From contig JACRCK010000197.1 in NCBI GenBank assembly GCA_016219065.1, positions 1 through 41,093 of the forward strand: 41,093 nucleotides of DNA, written 5' to 3'. Positions 24,210 through 31,255 of the stretch are shown one piece after another (positions within the stretch are counted from its first letter, which is position 1; each line of letters begins with the position of its first letter). Made by a program: the position numbers and the translations under genes. The stretch comes from Deltaproteobacteria bacterium (lineage in GTDB: Bacteria; Desulfobacterota; RBG-13-43-22). The notes beneath the pieces are model-generated. The model did no database searches, was not told the origin of the DNA, and was given only the letters and a program-made list of their open reading frames with translations.

Positions 24210-24881
24210 TTAATTGTTAAAGATGTTTAATATCCTCTTCATCTCCCGGGCCGGGATCTGCCCCGGGGCGGATTCCTCCCCTTCCTCCAGGGCGGCGAAA
24301 GTCAGATAACCGCCCAGGGCCGGCGAGGCGATCCGGCTGATCCGGCCCGGGGGTCCCAGGCAGAAGGCAATAATTCCCAGGCCTTTCTGCCGGGCTTCGG
24401 GGATCAGCCGCAGGACCCGGAGGTTGTCCTCGACCGACCGGGCCCGGGTGACGATTTTTACCAGGGAGGCGCCCACCTCCGCCATTTCCAGCAGCAGCTT
24501 TCTAAGGGCTGTCCAGGAAGGGGTTCCCTCCAGCAGGTGAATCGAAACGATCATGCGCTCGGGGCCGGGATTTACGAGAAACCCTTCCCGAAAACGGGGA
24601 GGGAGATCGAATTCCACATCCACCAGTTGGGCGCCGGCCGCCAGTCCCTGATTTAGGGAACGCTTCCGGATTTCATAGTTATCCGATCCTGCCCCGCCCT
24701 GCCGCGCGGAACGGTAAGTGGCGATCACCGGTTTGGCGGCGGCCCGGATCATTTCCTCCAGCCGGCAGTCCTGTAAAAGATCCAGACGGAACTCCAGCAG
24801 GTCCGCCAATTCATTGGCCCGTTTGATTTTTTCGACGGCCCTTTCCGTAGCGGGGGCGGCGATGGGTACACAGATCCTCAC
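24210..24881 (-). CDS. aroD: type I 3-dehydroquinate dehydratase
   Basis: 223 residues. It dehydrates 3-dehydroquinate to 3-dehydroshikimate through a lysine Schiff base. The catalytic His lies in VSIHLLEGTPSW and the Schiff-base Lys in SLVKIVTRA. LEFRLDLL near residue 30 and the C-terminal SAPGQI are family features. The start codon is GTG and overlaps the tyrA stop as GTGA, so translation is probably coupled to tyrA. The protein is slightly shorter than the E. coli enzyme (about 250), as in many anaerobes. Confidence 0.93.
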   Translation of the reverse strand: MRICVPIAAPATERAVEKIKRANELADLLEFRLDLLQDCRLEEMIRAAAKPVIATYRSARQGGAGSDNYEIRKRSLNQGLAAGAQLVDVEFDLPPRFREGFLVNPGPERMIVSIHLLEGTPSWTALRKLLLEMAEVGASLVKIVTRARSVEDNLRVLRLIPEARQKGLGIIAFCLGPPGRISRIASPALGGYLTFAALEEGEESAPGQIPAREMKRILNIFNN

Positions 24882-25651
24882 GTAATGTTCTCTCTTAACT
24901 TGTCCAAAAACCGCTGCATCTCTTCGGTGTCCCGTTCCCGGATGATATGGGTCAGGAAGGACAGTTGGGAATTGATGAGTTCGATCTGCCGGATGGTGGC
25001 CGGGTTGAATAAGATCTCGGTCAGCAATTGATCGTCCTCCGCAAACAAGCCCCGGGCGGTGTCCATATGCCGGCGGAAGGTCGTCCCGGGGGCCTCCTGC
25101 TTTTTCATGCAGGCGGCAAAGACCAGGGTCGAGGCGAAAGGAACGGACAGGGAGTAAGCGATGGTTTCATCGTGTTCCTCGAAGGAATATTCGTGGACGT
25201 GGAGCCGCAGGTCCTGAAAAAAATTCCGAAAGAATTCCTTGCCCACCGGATCGGATTCCCGGATAAGAATGGCGTTTTCCCGCTCCAGGTGGCGCACGTC
25301 GGCAAAGGTCGGCCCGAACATGGGGTGGGTGGAGACGAAACGCCGGTTCAGGCCGGCATACAGTTCTTTCAGGCCGATCTTGACCGAGGCGATATCGGCC
25401 AGCAGACAGTCTTCCGGAAGATAAGGCAGGGCCTCTTCGAAGGCCTGCCGGGTATGGACCAGATTGACGGCGTTGATCATCATTTCCGGGGCCAAGTCCC
25501 GGATCTCCGCCAGCTCCGAAATTTTATGGGCCCGAAAAAAATACTGCAGCTTATGGGGGTCCCGGTCAAAGACCGCCACGTCGTGGTCCAGACAAAGGGC
25601 CTCCACCAGCCAGGAGCCCATGCGCCCGGCCCCCAGGACAAAAATTTTCAT
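24878..25651 (-). CDS. tyrA: prephenate dehydrogenase
   Basis: 257 residues from ATG 25651. It converts prephenate to 4-hydroxyphenylpyruvate, the tyrosine branch. It begins MKIFVLGAGRMGSWLVEAL, a Rossmann NAD(P)-binding motif, and carries the conserved prephenate-site histidine in STHPMFGPT. The frame is open further upstream to 25897, but that stretch is the opposite reading of pheA and is Gly/Pro/Arg-rich; the real start overlaps the pheA stop as ATGA. The C-terminal ~90 residues are the helical dimerisation domain. No fused chorismate mutase domain is present, because pheA upstream carries it. Arogenate dehydrogenase activity cannot be excluded. Confidence 0.92.
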   Translation of the reverse strand: MKIFVLGAGRMGSWLVEALCLDHDVAVFDRDPHKLQYFFRAHKISELAEIRDLAPEMMINAVNLVHTRQAFEEALPYLPEDCLLADIASVKIGLKELYAGLNRRFVSTHPMFGPTFADVRHLERENAILIRESDPVGKEFFRNFFQDLRLHVHEYSFEEHDETIAYSLSVPFASTLVFAACMKKQEAPGTTFRRHMDTARGLFAEDDQLLTEILFNPATIRQIELINSQLSFLTHIIRERDTEEMQRFLDKLRENIT

Positions 25652-26703
25652 GACACCCTCTTTTCCAGGTAACAGCCCAGCAGCTTGAAGCGGGTCGATA
25701 TCCCCTTGATTTCCTCGATGGCCTCCCGGACCTGCGGGTCCCGGAGCGACCCCATAAAATCCAGAAAGAAAGCGTAGGCGCCCGGTTCTTCCGGAACCGA
25801 CTCGATGCGGGTCAGATTCAGGCCCTGCCGGGCAAAGACTTCCAGGACCCGGAAAAGGGTCCCGGCCTTGTGGGCGGTGGAAAAAAGGACCGAACACTTA
25901 TCCCCTTCTTCCTGGACCTCGCCCCGGGAAAGGACCAGAAAACGGGTCAGGTTCCTTTCGTGGTCTTCGATCCCCTCCTTGATGATTTCCAGGTCGTACA
26001 ACTTGGCACAGATCGCGCTGCCGATGGCCGCCGCCCCGGCCGGCCGGCTATCCGCCACCATCCGGGCCGCCCCGGCCGTATCATGGTAGCGGACCGGCTC
26101 CAGTTTATTCCGGGCCAGAAAATGACGGCATTGGGCCAGGGCCTGGGGATGGGAATAGACCCGGCGGATTTCCCGATGGTCCGTATCCGGCGGAGCCAGC
26201 AGGCAGTGGCGGACGGGGAGTTCCACCGCCCCCGACACCCGGAGTTCCGTTCCGATGAGCAGGTCGTTTACCGGGCCCACCATCCCGCCCAGGGTATTTT
26301 CCACCGGGACCAGGCCGTAGTCGAACAGACCGCCCTCCACCCCTTCGAAGAGCTCGGTAAATTCCGGGCAGGGGATCGGAACCAGCCGGGGGTCCCAGGC
26401 CCGGGCGGCGACTTCGCTGTAGGCTCCGTGTTCGCCCTGAAAGGCGATCAGTTCCCGGTTTTTTTGCTGGAGCGTCTTGCTTTCCTGGATAATGTTCCCA
26501 TAGATCCGCTCGATGAATTCCGGATGGATCAACTCGGTGGCGTTGCCCCGGATCCGCTCCAGGACCTGCCGTTCCCTGGCGGGGTCCTCGATCCTTTCCT
26601 TCAGCTTGCGGACCATCAGGGCCTGCTCCATCCGGTCGTTCAACAGTTTCAAGATCCGGGCATCGAGGCGATCGATGTTTTTTCTAATTTCTTCTATAGT
26701 CAT
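25648..26703 (-). CDS. pheA: bifunctional chorismate mutase / prephenate dehydratase
   Basis: 351 residues in three domains. The AroQ-type chorismate mutase comes first (about 1-85: IRKNIDRLDARILKLLNDR). The prephenate dehydratase domain follows (about 86-275), with AFQGEHGAYSEVAA, VPVENTLGGMV, HPQALAQC, HDTAGAARMVA and the catalytic Thr-Arg-Phe in NLTRFLVL. A C-terminal ACT domain (about 280-350) contains IESVPEEPGAYAFFLD, the site where phenylalanine usually inhibits the enzyme. It lies between aroB (128 bases upstream, with a repeat in the gap) and tyrA (4-base overlap). Confidence 0.95.
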   Translation of the reverse strand: MTIEEIRKNIDRLDARILKLLNDRMEQALMVRKLKERIEDPARERQVLERIRGNATELIHPEFIERIYGNIIQESKTLQQKNRELIAFQGEHGAYSEVAARAWDPRLVPIPCPEFTELFEGVEGGLFDYGLVPVENTLGGMVGPVNDLLIGTELRVSGAVELPVRHCLLAPPDTDHREIRRVYSHPQALAQCRHFLARNKLEPVRYHDTAGAARMVADSRPAGAAAIGSAICAKLYDLEIIKEGIEDHERNLTRFLVLSRGEVQEEGDKCSVLFSTAHKAGTLFRVLEVFARQGLNLTRIESVPEEPGAYAFFLDFMGSLRDPQVREAIEEIKGISTRFKLLGCYLEKRVS

Positions 26704-26757
26704 GGTATATTACCTCGTTTTCTATTAAACCCCCAGGCGCGGGACGAGCACCCGCGC

Positions 26758-26836
26758 AGCATGAAAATTTTGACCGCATTCGACGTTGGACGTTCGATGT
26801 TCGATGTTGGATGTTCATCTTTATTTTCGTACTAAC
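26758..26836. repeat. 'CGACGTTGGACGTTCGATGTTCGATGTTGG' repeat with conserved flanks, copy 5
   Basis: The longest minus-sense copy of the family, with the same GCATGAAAATTTT and TCTTTATTTTCGTA flanks as copy 4. It fills the aroB-pheA gap, and the stop codon of aroB lies at its edge. Confidence 0.65.
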
Positions 26837-27866
26837 CCCCCGCATTCCGGGAAAGATACCCTTCCAATTCCTCGAGCGTCATCTCTTCCACCACAGCCCG
26901 GCCCAAGCCCTGCAACAAAACAAAATGGACCGTTTCCCCGGCCCGCTTTTTGTCTTTCCGCAAGCCTGCCCGCAGCTTCTCTGGGGGACAAGGGATTTGC
27001 AGGGGCAGTCCCAGGGCCGCAAGCAGCTTTTCCATCCGGACCCGGTCGGCTCCCGCCAGATAACCCTTCCGTTCGGAAATCATGGCCGCCAGCACCATGC
27101 CGGCGCCGACCGCTTCTCCGTGGGAAACTCCGGTGGCCCTTTCCAGGGCGTGGCCGAAGGTGTGTCCGAAATTGAGCAGCCGCCTTTCCCCCCGCTCGCG
27201 CTCATCCCGGTTGACGATGGCGGATTTGATCGCCAGGGAATCGCCGACCAGCCTGGCCAGTACCTCCGGCCGGAGTTCCAGGGCCCCCCGGACGTTTTCT
27301 TCCAGGAAAGCGAACAGACCGGCATCGCAGATCAGGGCGTGTTTGACCACCTCCGCCATCCCGGAGAGGATTTCCCGGCGGGGCAGGGTCCGCAGCAGCT
27401 CCGGATCACAGATCACGAAAGCGGGTTGACTGAACACGCCGATCATATTTTTATAGCCTTCCCAGTTGACGCCGTTTTTCCCGCCCACCGCGGCGTCCAC
27501 CTGGGCCAGCAAGGTGGAGGCCACGAAGGCGCAAGGCAGGCCCCGCAGGTAGGTCGCAGCGGCAAAACCGGTGACATCGCAGACGATCCCGCCGCCGATG
27601 CCCACGAGGAAAGCGGTGCGGTCGGCTTCGGAGCGGATCAGGGCCTCATAAATCTTCCCCACCGTCTCGAGGTTTTTTATCCCCTCCCCCGTACCGATCT
27701 CGATGACCTCCGCCGGCGGGAAAAACCGGCCATAGGCCTGCCGGACGTTGGCATCGGTGATGATCACGGTTTTGCCCGGGGGGAGATAGCGGGACAGGTT
27801 CCGGAAACTCTCCCCGATCCGGACGATCGAATTCCCCATCTTCCCCTGAACGGTCAATACCGGCAT
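26832..27866 (-). CDS. aroB: 3-dehydroquinate synthase
   Basis: 344 residues from ATG 27866. It converts DAHP to 3-dehydroquinate using NAD and a divalent metal. The NAD-binding GIGGGIVCDVTGFAA, the substrate loop DAAVGGKNGVN, and the metal ligands Glu in GMAEVVKHA and His in NFGHTFGHALE and VSHGEAVGAGM are visible. The frame stays open upstream to 28283, but that stretch is the complement of aroF. The ATG lies 8 bases after the aroF stop, so the two are co-transcribed. Confidence 0.94.
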   Translation of the reverse strand: MPVLTVQGKMGNSIVRIGESFRNLSRYLPPGKTVIITDANVRQAYGRFFPPAEVIEIGTGEGIKNLETVGKIYEALIRSEADRTAFLVGIGGGIVCDVTGFAAATYLRGLPCAFVASTLLAQVDAAVGGKNGVNWEGYKNMIGVFSQPAFVICDPELLRTLPRREILSGMAEVVKHALICDAGLFAFLEENVRGALELRPEVLARLVGDSLAIKSAIVNRDERERGERRLLNFGHTFGHALERATGVSHGEAVGAGMVLAAMISERKGYLAGADRVRMEKLLAALGLPLQIPCPPEKLRAGLRKDKKRAGETVHFVLLQGLGRAVVEEMTLEELEGYLSRNAGG

Positions 27867-27874
27867 CGGGTTGC

Positions 27875-28735
27875 CTAGCGGCCCGCCAGGGCCAGCGGCG
27901 GGCGCCCGGCTTCCACTACGGGGCCCACGCCCAGCGCCTCTTTCAGGTTCCGCAGTTTGTCCATCAGGTTGCTGAACAACAGAGGCGACATAGCCTGGTC
28001 CTTGTCGCACAGGGCTTCGGCCGGATTGTAGTGGACTTCCACGATGATCCCGTCGGCCCCGGCCGCCAGGGAGGCCAGGCTCATGGGCTCGATCAGGCTC
28101 AGTCGGCCGGTCCCGTGGGAAGGATCGACGATGATGGGCAGATGGGAAAGCTCCTTGACGGCCGGGACGATGCTCAGGTCCAGCGTGTTGCGGGTATAGG
28201 TTTCGAAGGTCCGGATCCCGCGCTCGCAGAGGATGACCTGGGGGTTCCCGCCGGCCAGGATATACTCGGCGCAGCTCAGCCATTCCTTCAGCGTGGAGTA
28301 CATCCCCCGTTTCAGGAGCACCGGTTTGTTCATCTTGCCTACTTCCTTGAGCAGCGAAAAATTCTGCATGTTGCGGGTCCCGATCTGGAGGACATCGGCA
28401 TACTCGCTGACCCAGGAAACATCCCGGGGATCGGTCACTTCGGTAACCACCGGCAGGCCGGTTTCCTGACGGGCCTTTTCCAAAATCTTCAAGCCTTTGA
28501 GCCCCAGACCCTGGAAGTCATAGGGGGAAGTCCGGGGTTTGAAGGCGCCGCCCCGGAGCATGTTGGCCCCGGCCTTTTTTACCGCCCGGGCGGTCTCCAG
28601 GGCCTGCTGCTCGCTTTCCACGCTGCAGGGTCCGGCGATGACGACGAAGTCTTCTCCGACTCGGACAGAGCCGACGGTGACGACCGTCCGTTTATCGGGA
28701 TGGCCGTTTTTAACGCTGAGTTTGAGCTGATTCAT
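27875..28735 (-). CDS. aroF: 3-deoxy-D-arabino-heptulosonate 7-phosphate (DAHP) synthase, type I-beta
   Basis: 286 residues. First committed step: phosphoenolpyruvate plus erythrose 4-phosphate to DAHP. The motifs [36 protein letters not shown] and [11 protein letters not shown] (metal and phosphate binding) mark the I-beta subclass. It has no chorismate mutase or ACT-like fusion, so feedback inhibition by an attached domain is not expected, which makes transcriptional control more important. GAGGAG lies in front of the ATG. The gene follows a transcription attenuator located just after aroC. Confidence 0.96.
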   Translation of the reverse strand: MNQLKLSVKNGHPDKRTVVTVGSVRVGEDFVVIAGPCSVESEQQALETARAVKKAGANMLRGGAFKPRTSPYDFQGLGLKGLKILEKARQETGLPVVTEVTDPRDVSWVSEYADVLQIGTRNMQNFSLLKEVGKMNKPVLLKRGMYSTLKEWLSCAEYILAGGNPQVILCERGIRTFETYTRNTLDLSIVPAVKELSHLPIIVDPSHGTGRLSLIEPMSLASLAAGADGIIVEVHYNPAEALCDKDQAMSPLLFSNLMDKLRNLKEALGVGPVVEAGRPPLALAGR

Positions 28736-28820
28736 GGGCTTCTCCTCTTTATTTGCCTTTTTCTTTTTTCGCTCCCTGGAAGGTCGCTCGAAAAATATGA
28801 TTTGTTTAGGCCGGCCATCT

Positions 28821-28898
28821 AAAATCCCCCTAAATCACCTTGGCTAAAGGGGGACTTAAACTCCCCCCCTTAGAAAAAGGGGGGCTGGGGGGGATTTT
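28821..28898. repeat. double C-rich/G-rich hairpin repeat
   Basis: Two adjacent hairpins: AATCCCCCTAAATCACCTTGGCTAAAGGGGGA, then CTCCCCCCCTTAGAAAAAGGGGGGC with a further AAATCCCCC/GGGGGATTT outer pair. They lie between the attenuator terminator and aroF and would be transcribed in the aroF leader, so an effect on mRNA processing is possible. Confidence 0.6.
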
Positions 28899-28911
28899 CA
28901 GGCTCTGGGTC

Positions 28912-29058
28912 TCAGCCACCAGCCAAGGTCGTGGCCAATAAAAAAGGCCGGGGGCTTCGATCCCGCCCACGGCCTGTGAAGATTCCTGCACTTTGCCGGG
29001 GCGGACCTGTCCAGTTATAAAAGTAATACCAGTAATAGTTGCTGAAAAAATTTCTCAC
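28912..29058 (-). CDS. aromatic leader peptide of the aroF attenuator
   Basis: The GTG start (29058) has AGGA seven bases upstream and lies 30 bases after the aroC stop. The first residues are (M)RNFFSNYYWYYFYNW followed by TGPPRQ. Ten of the 13 residues at positions 4-16 are Phe, Tyr or Trp, far beyond chance and diagnostic of a ribosome-stalling leader. The segment just after it can pair either as antiterminator or, when covered by the ribosome, leave the terminator at 28940-28974 to form. Oddly, this frame has no stop before the terminator; it runs through the hairpin to TGA at 28912-28914, giving 48 codons. The functional part is the first ~20 codons. Prediction: with enough charged aromatic tRNAs the ribosome moves on and transcription ends before aroF. 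Confidence 0.82.
   Translation of the reverse strand: MRNFFSNYYWYYFYNWTGPPRQSAGIFTGRGRDRSPRPFLLATTLAGG
28940..28974 (-). terminator. attenuator terminator upstream of aroF
   Basis: On the minus strand GGCCGTGGGC, a 9-base loop, then GCCCCCGGCC followed by six T. The stem has nine pairs and one mismatch. It lies after the leader peptide's aromatic codons and 205 bases before the aroF start. Confidence 0.85.
28963..29004 (-). promoter_or_regulatory. antiterminator pairing segments of the aroF attenuator
   Basis: CCGCCCCGGC (29004-28995), directly after the aromatic codons, is complementary over ten base pairs to GCCGTGGGCGG (28973-28963) with one bulged U. The second segment includes almost the whole left arm of the terminator, so the two structures exclude each other. 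A ribosome stalled at codons 8-14 leaves the first segment free. Confidence 0.75.
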
Positions 29059-29087
29059 GTCGGTTTCCTGATCAGTAGTTGTCCGCG

Positions 29088-30167
29088 TTAGTCTGCGGTG
29101 GAAAAAAGTTTTTCGTTTCCTATGGCCCGGAAGCGCAGCAGATGATCCGCCAGCACCAGCCTGACCATCGCTTCCAGGACCGGGACCACCCGGGGGACGG
29201 CGGAAATATCGTAGCGGCCCTCCAGGTTGATTTTACAGGGCTGCCCTTCCCGGGTAATGGTCTCCTGTTCCCGCTTGATGGAAGGGATGGGCTTGACCGC
29301 CGCCCGCAGCACGATTTCATCGCCGTTGGAAATCCCCCCCAGAATTCCCCCCGCCCGGTTCGTCCGAAAACCCTGCGGGGTCAGGGGATCGTTGTTTTCC
29401 GACCCGCTAAGCCGAGCCGCGGCGAACCCGGCTCCGATTTCAACTCCTTTGACCGCGCCCACCGACATGACGGCCCGGGCCAGGTCGGCGTCCAGCTTGT
29501 CGAACACCGGCTCACCCAACCCGGCGGGACAACCCGCTACCCGGACCTCGACGATTCCTCCCAGGGAATCGTGTTCCTCCCGGGCCTTTTTCAAGGCCCC
29601 TTCCATCTCCGCCGCTGCCTCAGGATCAGGGCAGAAAAAGGGATTGTTTTCGGCGGCCCCCGGAATATTTTTACGGGCCTGGATACCGCCCATTTCCAGG
29701 GTTTGGGCCGTCACTTGAATCCCCACCGGCTCCAAAATCTTTTGGGCCACTACGCCGGCCGCCACCCGGGCCGCGGTTTCCCGGGCCGACGATCTCCCGC
29801 CGCCCCGGAAATCGAAGTGGCCGTATTTCCGGAAAAAGCTGTAGTCGGCGTGACCGGGCCGAAAGGCAGTACGCAGGATTTCATAGGGCCGGCTGTCGGC
29901 GTCCCGGTTGTGGATAAAAAGGGCTATCGGGGCGCCGGTGGTTCGGCCTTCGAAAACCCCGGAGAGGATTTCCACCCGGTCCTCTTCCCGGCGCGGCGTA
30001 TCGAGGGCGGTCCGGCCGGGCCGGCGTCGGGTCATGGCCGGGACGAAGTCCTCCGCCACCAGGGCGATCCGGGATGGACAGCCGTCGATCACCGCCCCGA
30101 TTCCTGGACCATGGGATTCCCCGAAAGTGGTCACCTTAAACAGGGTTCCAAAAGCATTACCGCCCAT
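29088..30167 (-). CDS. aroC: chorismate synthase
   Basis: 359 residues from ATG 30167, the usual length. It eliminates phosphate from EPSP to form chorismate with reduced FMN. It begins MGGNAFGTLFKVTTFGESHGPGIG; also present are RRRPGRTALDTPRREEDRVEI and the C-terminal SVPRVVPVLEAMV signature region. It overlaps the end of aroK by 11 bases, and AAAGGGGG sits about nine bases upstream of the ATG. An alternative start at 30212 would extend deep into aroK. The last codons and stop (STAD, TAA) fall in a sequence related to the intergenic repeat at 14221, suggesting the C-terminus was shaped by that repeat. An attenuator for aroF begins 30 bases downstream. Confidence 0.95.
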   Translation of the reverse strand: MGGNAFGTLFKVTTFGESHGPGIGAVIDGCPSRIALVAEDFVPAMTRRRPGRTALDTPRREEDRVEILSGVFEGRTTGAPIALFIHNRDADSRPYEILRTAFRPGHADYSFFRKYGHFDFRGGGRSSARETAARVAAGVVAQKILEPVGIQVTAQTLEMGGIQARKNIPGAAENNPFFCPDPEAAAEMEGALKKAREEHDSLGGIVEVRVAGCPAGLGEPVFDKLDADLARAVMSVGAVKGVEIGAGFAAARLSGSENNDPLTPQGFRTNRAGGILGGISNGDEIVLRAAVKPIPSIKREQETITREGQPCKINLEGRYDISAVPRVVPVLEAMVRLVLADHLLRFRAIGNEKLFSTAD

Positions 30168-30696
30168 GAGACCGGCCCCCTTTCCGTTCCAGGGCGTCCA
30201 AAATCTTTTCAACCACCTCGCCGGCGGTCCGATCGGAGGTATCCACCCGTAAAGACGAAACCCTCTCGTATTGTCCTTTCCGGGTTTCCATGATCCGCGG
30301 CATTTCCTCCTGGGGATCTTCGCCGGTCAGGGAGGGCCGGATCTTGCCGGATCGCTGCTCCTCTTTCAGGCGCCCTTTTAAAACGTTCGACCGGCCGTCC
30401 AGCCAGACCACGAAGCTCCGCTCGGCCAGGTTCCGGGCGTTGTCGGGGTCCTCTACCGCCCCGCCGCCGGTAGCGATGACCTGCCGGTCTTTCGCCGCCA
30501 CCGCTGCGACCGCCTCCTTCTCGAGAACTCTAAAAATTTCCCAGCCCCGGGCGGACACCAGGTCTGCAATGGGTGTACCGGCCATGGTTTCAACCAGGGT
30601 GTCCGTGTCCTGGAACACCTTTCCGGTCTTTTCGGCCAATAGCCGTCCCACTGTGGTTTTTCCCGAACAACGGGGTCCGATCAAGACGATATTCAT
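30157..30696 (-). CDS. aroK: shikimate kinase
   Basis: 179 residues. It phosphorylates shikimate at the 3-hydroxyl with ATP. The Walker A loop GPRCSGKTTVG starts near residue 7, the shikimate-binding DTD at about 31-33, and GGGA (ATGGGAVEDPDN) near 77, with the LID region EEQRSGKIRPSL following. It is the first enzyme gene of the aromatic cluster. Its transcript begins with the leader peptide and attenuator at 30718-30855. The ribosome binding site is weak (CGGAAT). Confidence 0.95.
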   Translation of the reverse strand: MNIVLIGPRCSGKTTVGRLLAEKTGKVFQDTDTLVETMAGTPIADLVSARGWEIFRVLEKEAVAAVAAKDRQVIATGGGAVEDPDNARNLAERSFVVWLDGRSNVLKGRLKEEQRSGKIRPSLTGEDPQEEMPRIMETRKGQYERVSSLRVDTSDRTAGEVVEKILDALERKGGRSHGR

Positions 30697-30717
30697 GATT
30701 TAAATTCCGTTTTTTCC

Positions 30718-30757
30718 AAAAAAAAAGCCGTGAGCTTTCAGTCTGCTCACGGCTTTT
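30718..30757 (-). terminator. attenuator terminator upstream of aroK
   Basis: A perfect 12-base-pair stem, AAAGCCGTGAGC and GCTCACGGCTTT, with a 9-base loop and a run of nine T. It ends 21 bases before the aroK start, far too close to be the end of an unrelated upstream gene. Confidence 0.9.
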
Positions 30758-30796
30758 GAATTTCGAAGTGCATGAAATCAATCCATGGGCAGACCG
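30739..30796 (-). promoter_or_regulatory. antiterminator pairing segments of the aroK attenuator
   Basis: CGGTCTGC (30796-30789), just after the Trp codon region, pairs with GCAGACTG (30746-30739), eight pairs including one G-U. The second segment covers the top of the terminator's left arm and its loop. A competing upstream hairpin (GGCGG with CTGCC) gives the classic 1:2, 2:3, 3:4 layout. Confidence 0.65.
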
Positions 30797-30855
30797 GTCC
30801 CCCGCCAAGTATAATAAAAAAAGTAATAGTCTTGCACGGATTGATAAGTGAACAT
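30778..30855 (-). CDS. aromatic leader peptide of the aroK attenuator
   Basis: 25 codons plus TGA, ATG start at 30855. The peptide reads MFTYQSVQDYYFFYYTW and then RGTGLPMD. It contains five Tyr, three Phe and one Trp, nine aromatic residues in 17, with six in a row at positions 10-15. The stop lies 20 bases before the terminator stem, as in classical trp or phe leaders. It sits directly upstream of aroK, the first gene of the aromatic cluster. A TTGACA box (30890-30885) lies 30 bases upstream, but I see no good -10 and no clear ribosome binding site, so the exact transcript start is uncertain. Stalling at Tyr/Phe codons would free the antiterminator segment and let polymerase continue into aroK. 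Confidence 0.88.
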   Translation of the reverse strand: MFTYQSVQDYYFFYYTWRGTGLPMD

Positions 30856-30909
30856 GATTAATTGGTAACCCATCGGCTAAGTATTGTCAATCTTTTTTTG
30901 ATTTCGATT

Positions 30910-31101
30910 TCAGGCCTTCAGGATGGCCAGGTTCTGGGGTTCGGAAAGGATCAGATCGAATAAATCTTTTTTCACCATGGACAAAGTGGCTTCCAGGGAA
31001 AGATAGGATTTCATCAATATTCCCTTACGGATTATCAGATAGGTAATTTTCCAATCCCGATCGATATGCAGGATTTTAACTATTTCTTTCACTTTTTTCA
31101 T
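30910..31101 (-). CDS. small uncharacterised protein
   Basis: 63 residues with an excellent ribosome binding site (AAAGGAGGAG) six bases before the ATG, so it is likely translated. It is rich in Lys, Ile and Leu, beginning MKKVKEIVKILHIDRDWK, with no signal peptide, no cysteine and no motif I recognise. It lies 55 bases upstream of the aroK leader on the same strand and could share its promoter. Function unknown. Confidence 0.6.
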   Translation of the reverse strand: MKKVKEIVKILHIDRDWKITYLIIRKGILMKSYLSLEATLSMVKKDLFDLILSEPQNLAILKA

Positions 31102-31255
31102 GGACTCCTCCTTTCAAAACTGGATTTCCAGGTCCGGTCCATTCCGAAAAAATTTCGGAGTAAATTTTCCCAATAACTGTCCGCCTGTTGGAATTGATAA
31201 ATAAGCAATCCGAATGCCACCTCAAAAAAAATTTAAGCAACCTGTTGTAATTAAT

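Noticed and set aside
25652-25897. 82-residue N-terminal extension of tyrA
   Set aside because: Complementary to pheA sequence, Gly/Pro/Arg-rich, and the Rossmann motif starts exactly at the ATG overlapping the pheA stop.
27867-28283. N-terminal extension of aroB
   Set aside because: It is another reading frame of aroF; AroB length and motifs fit a start at 27866.
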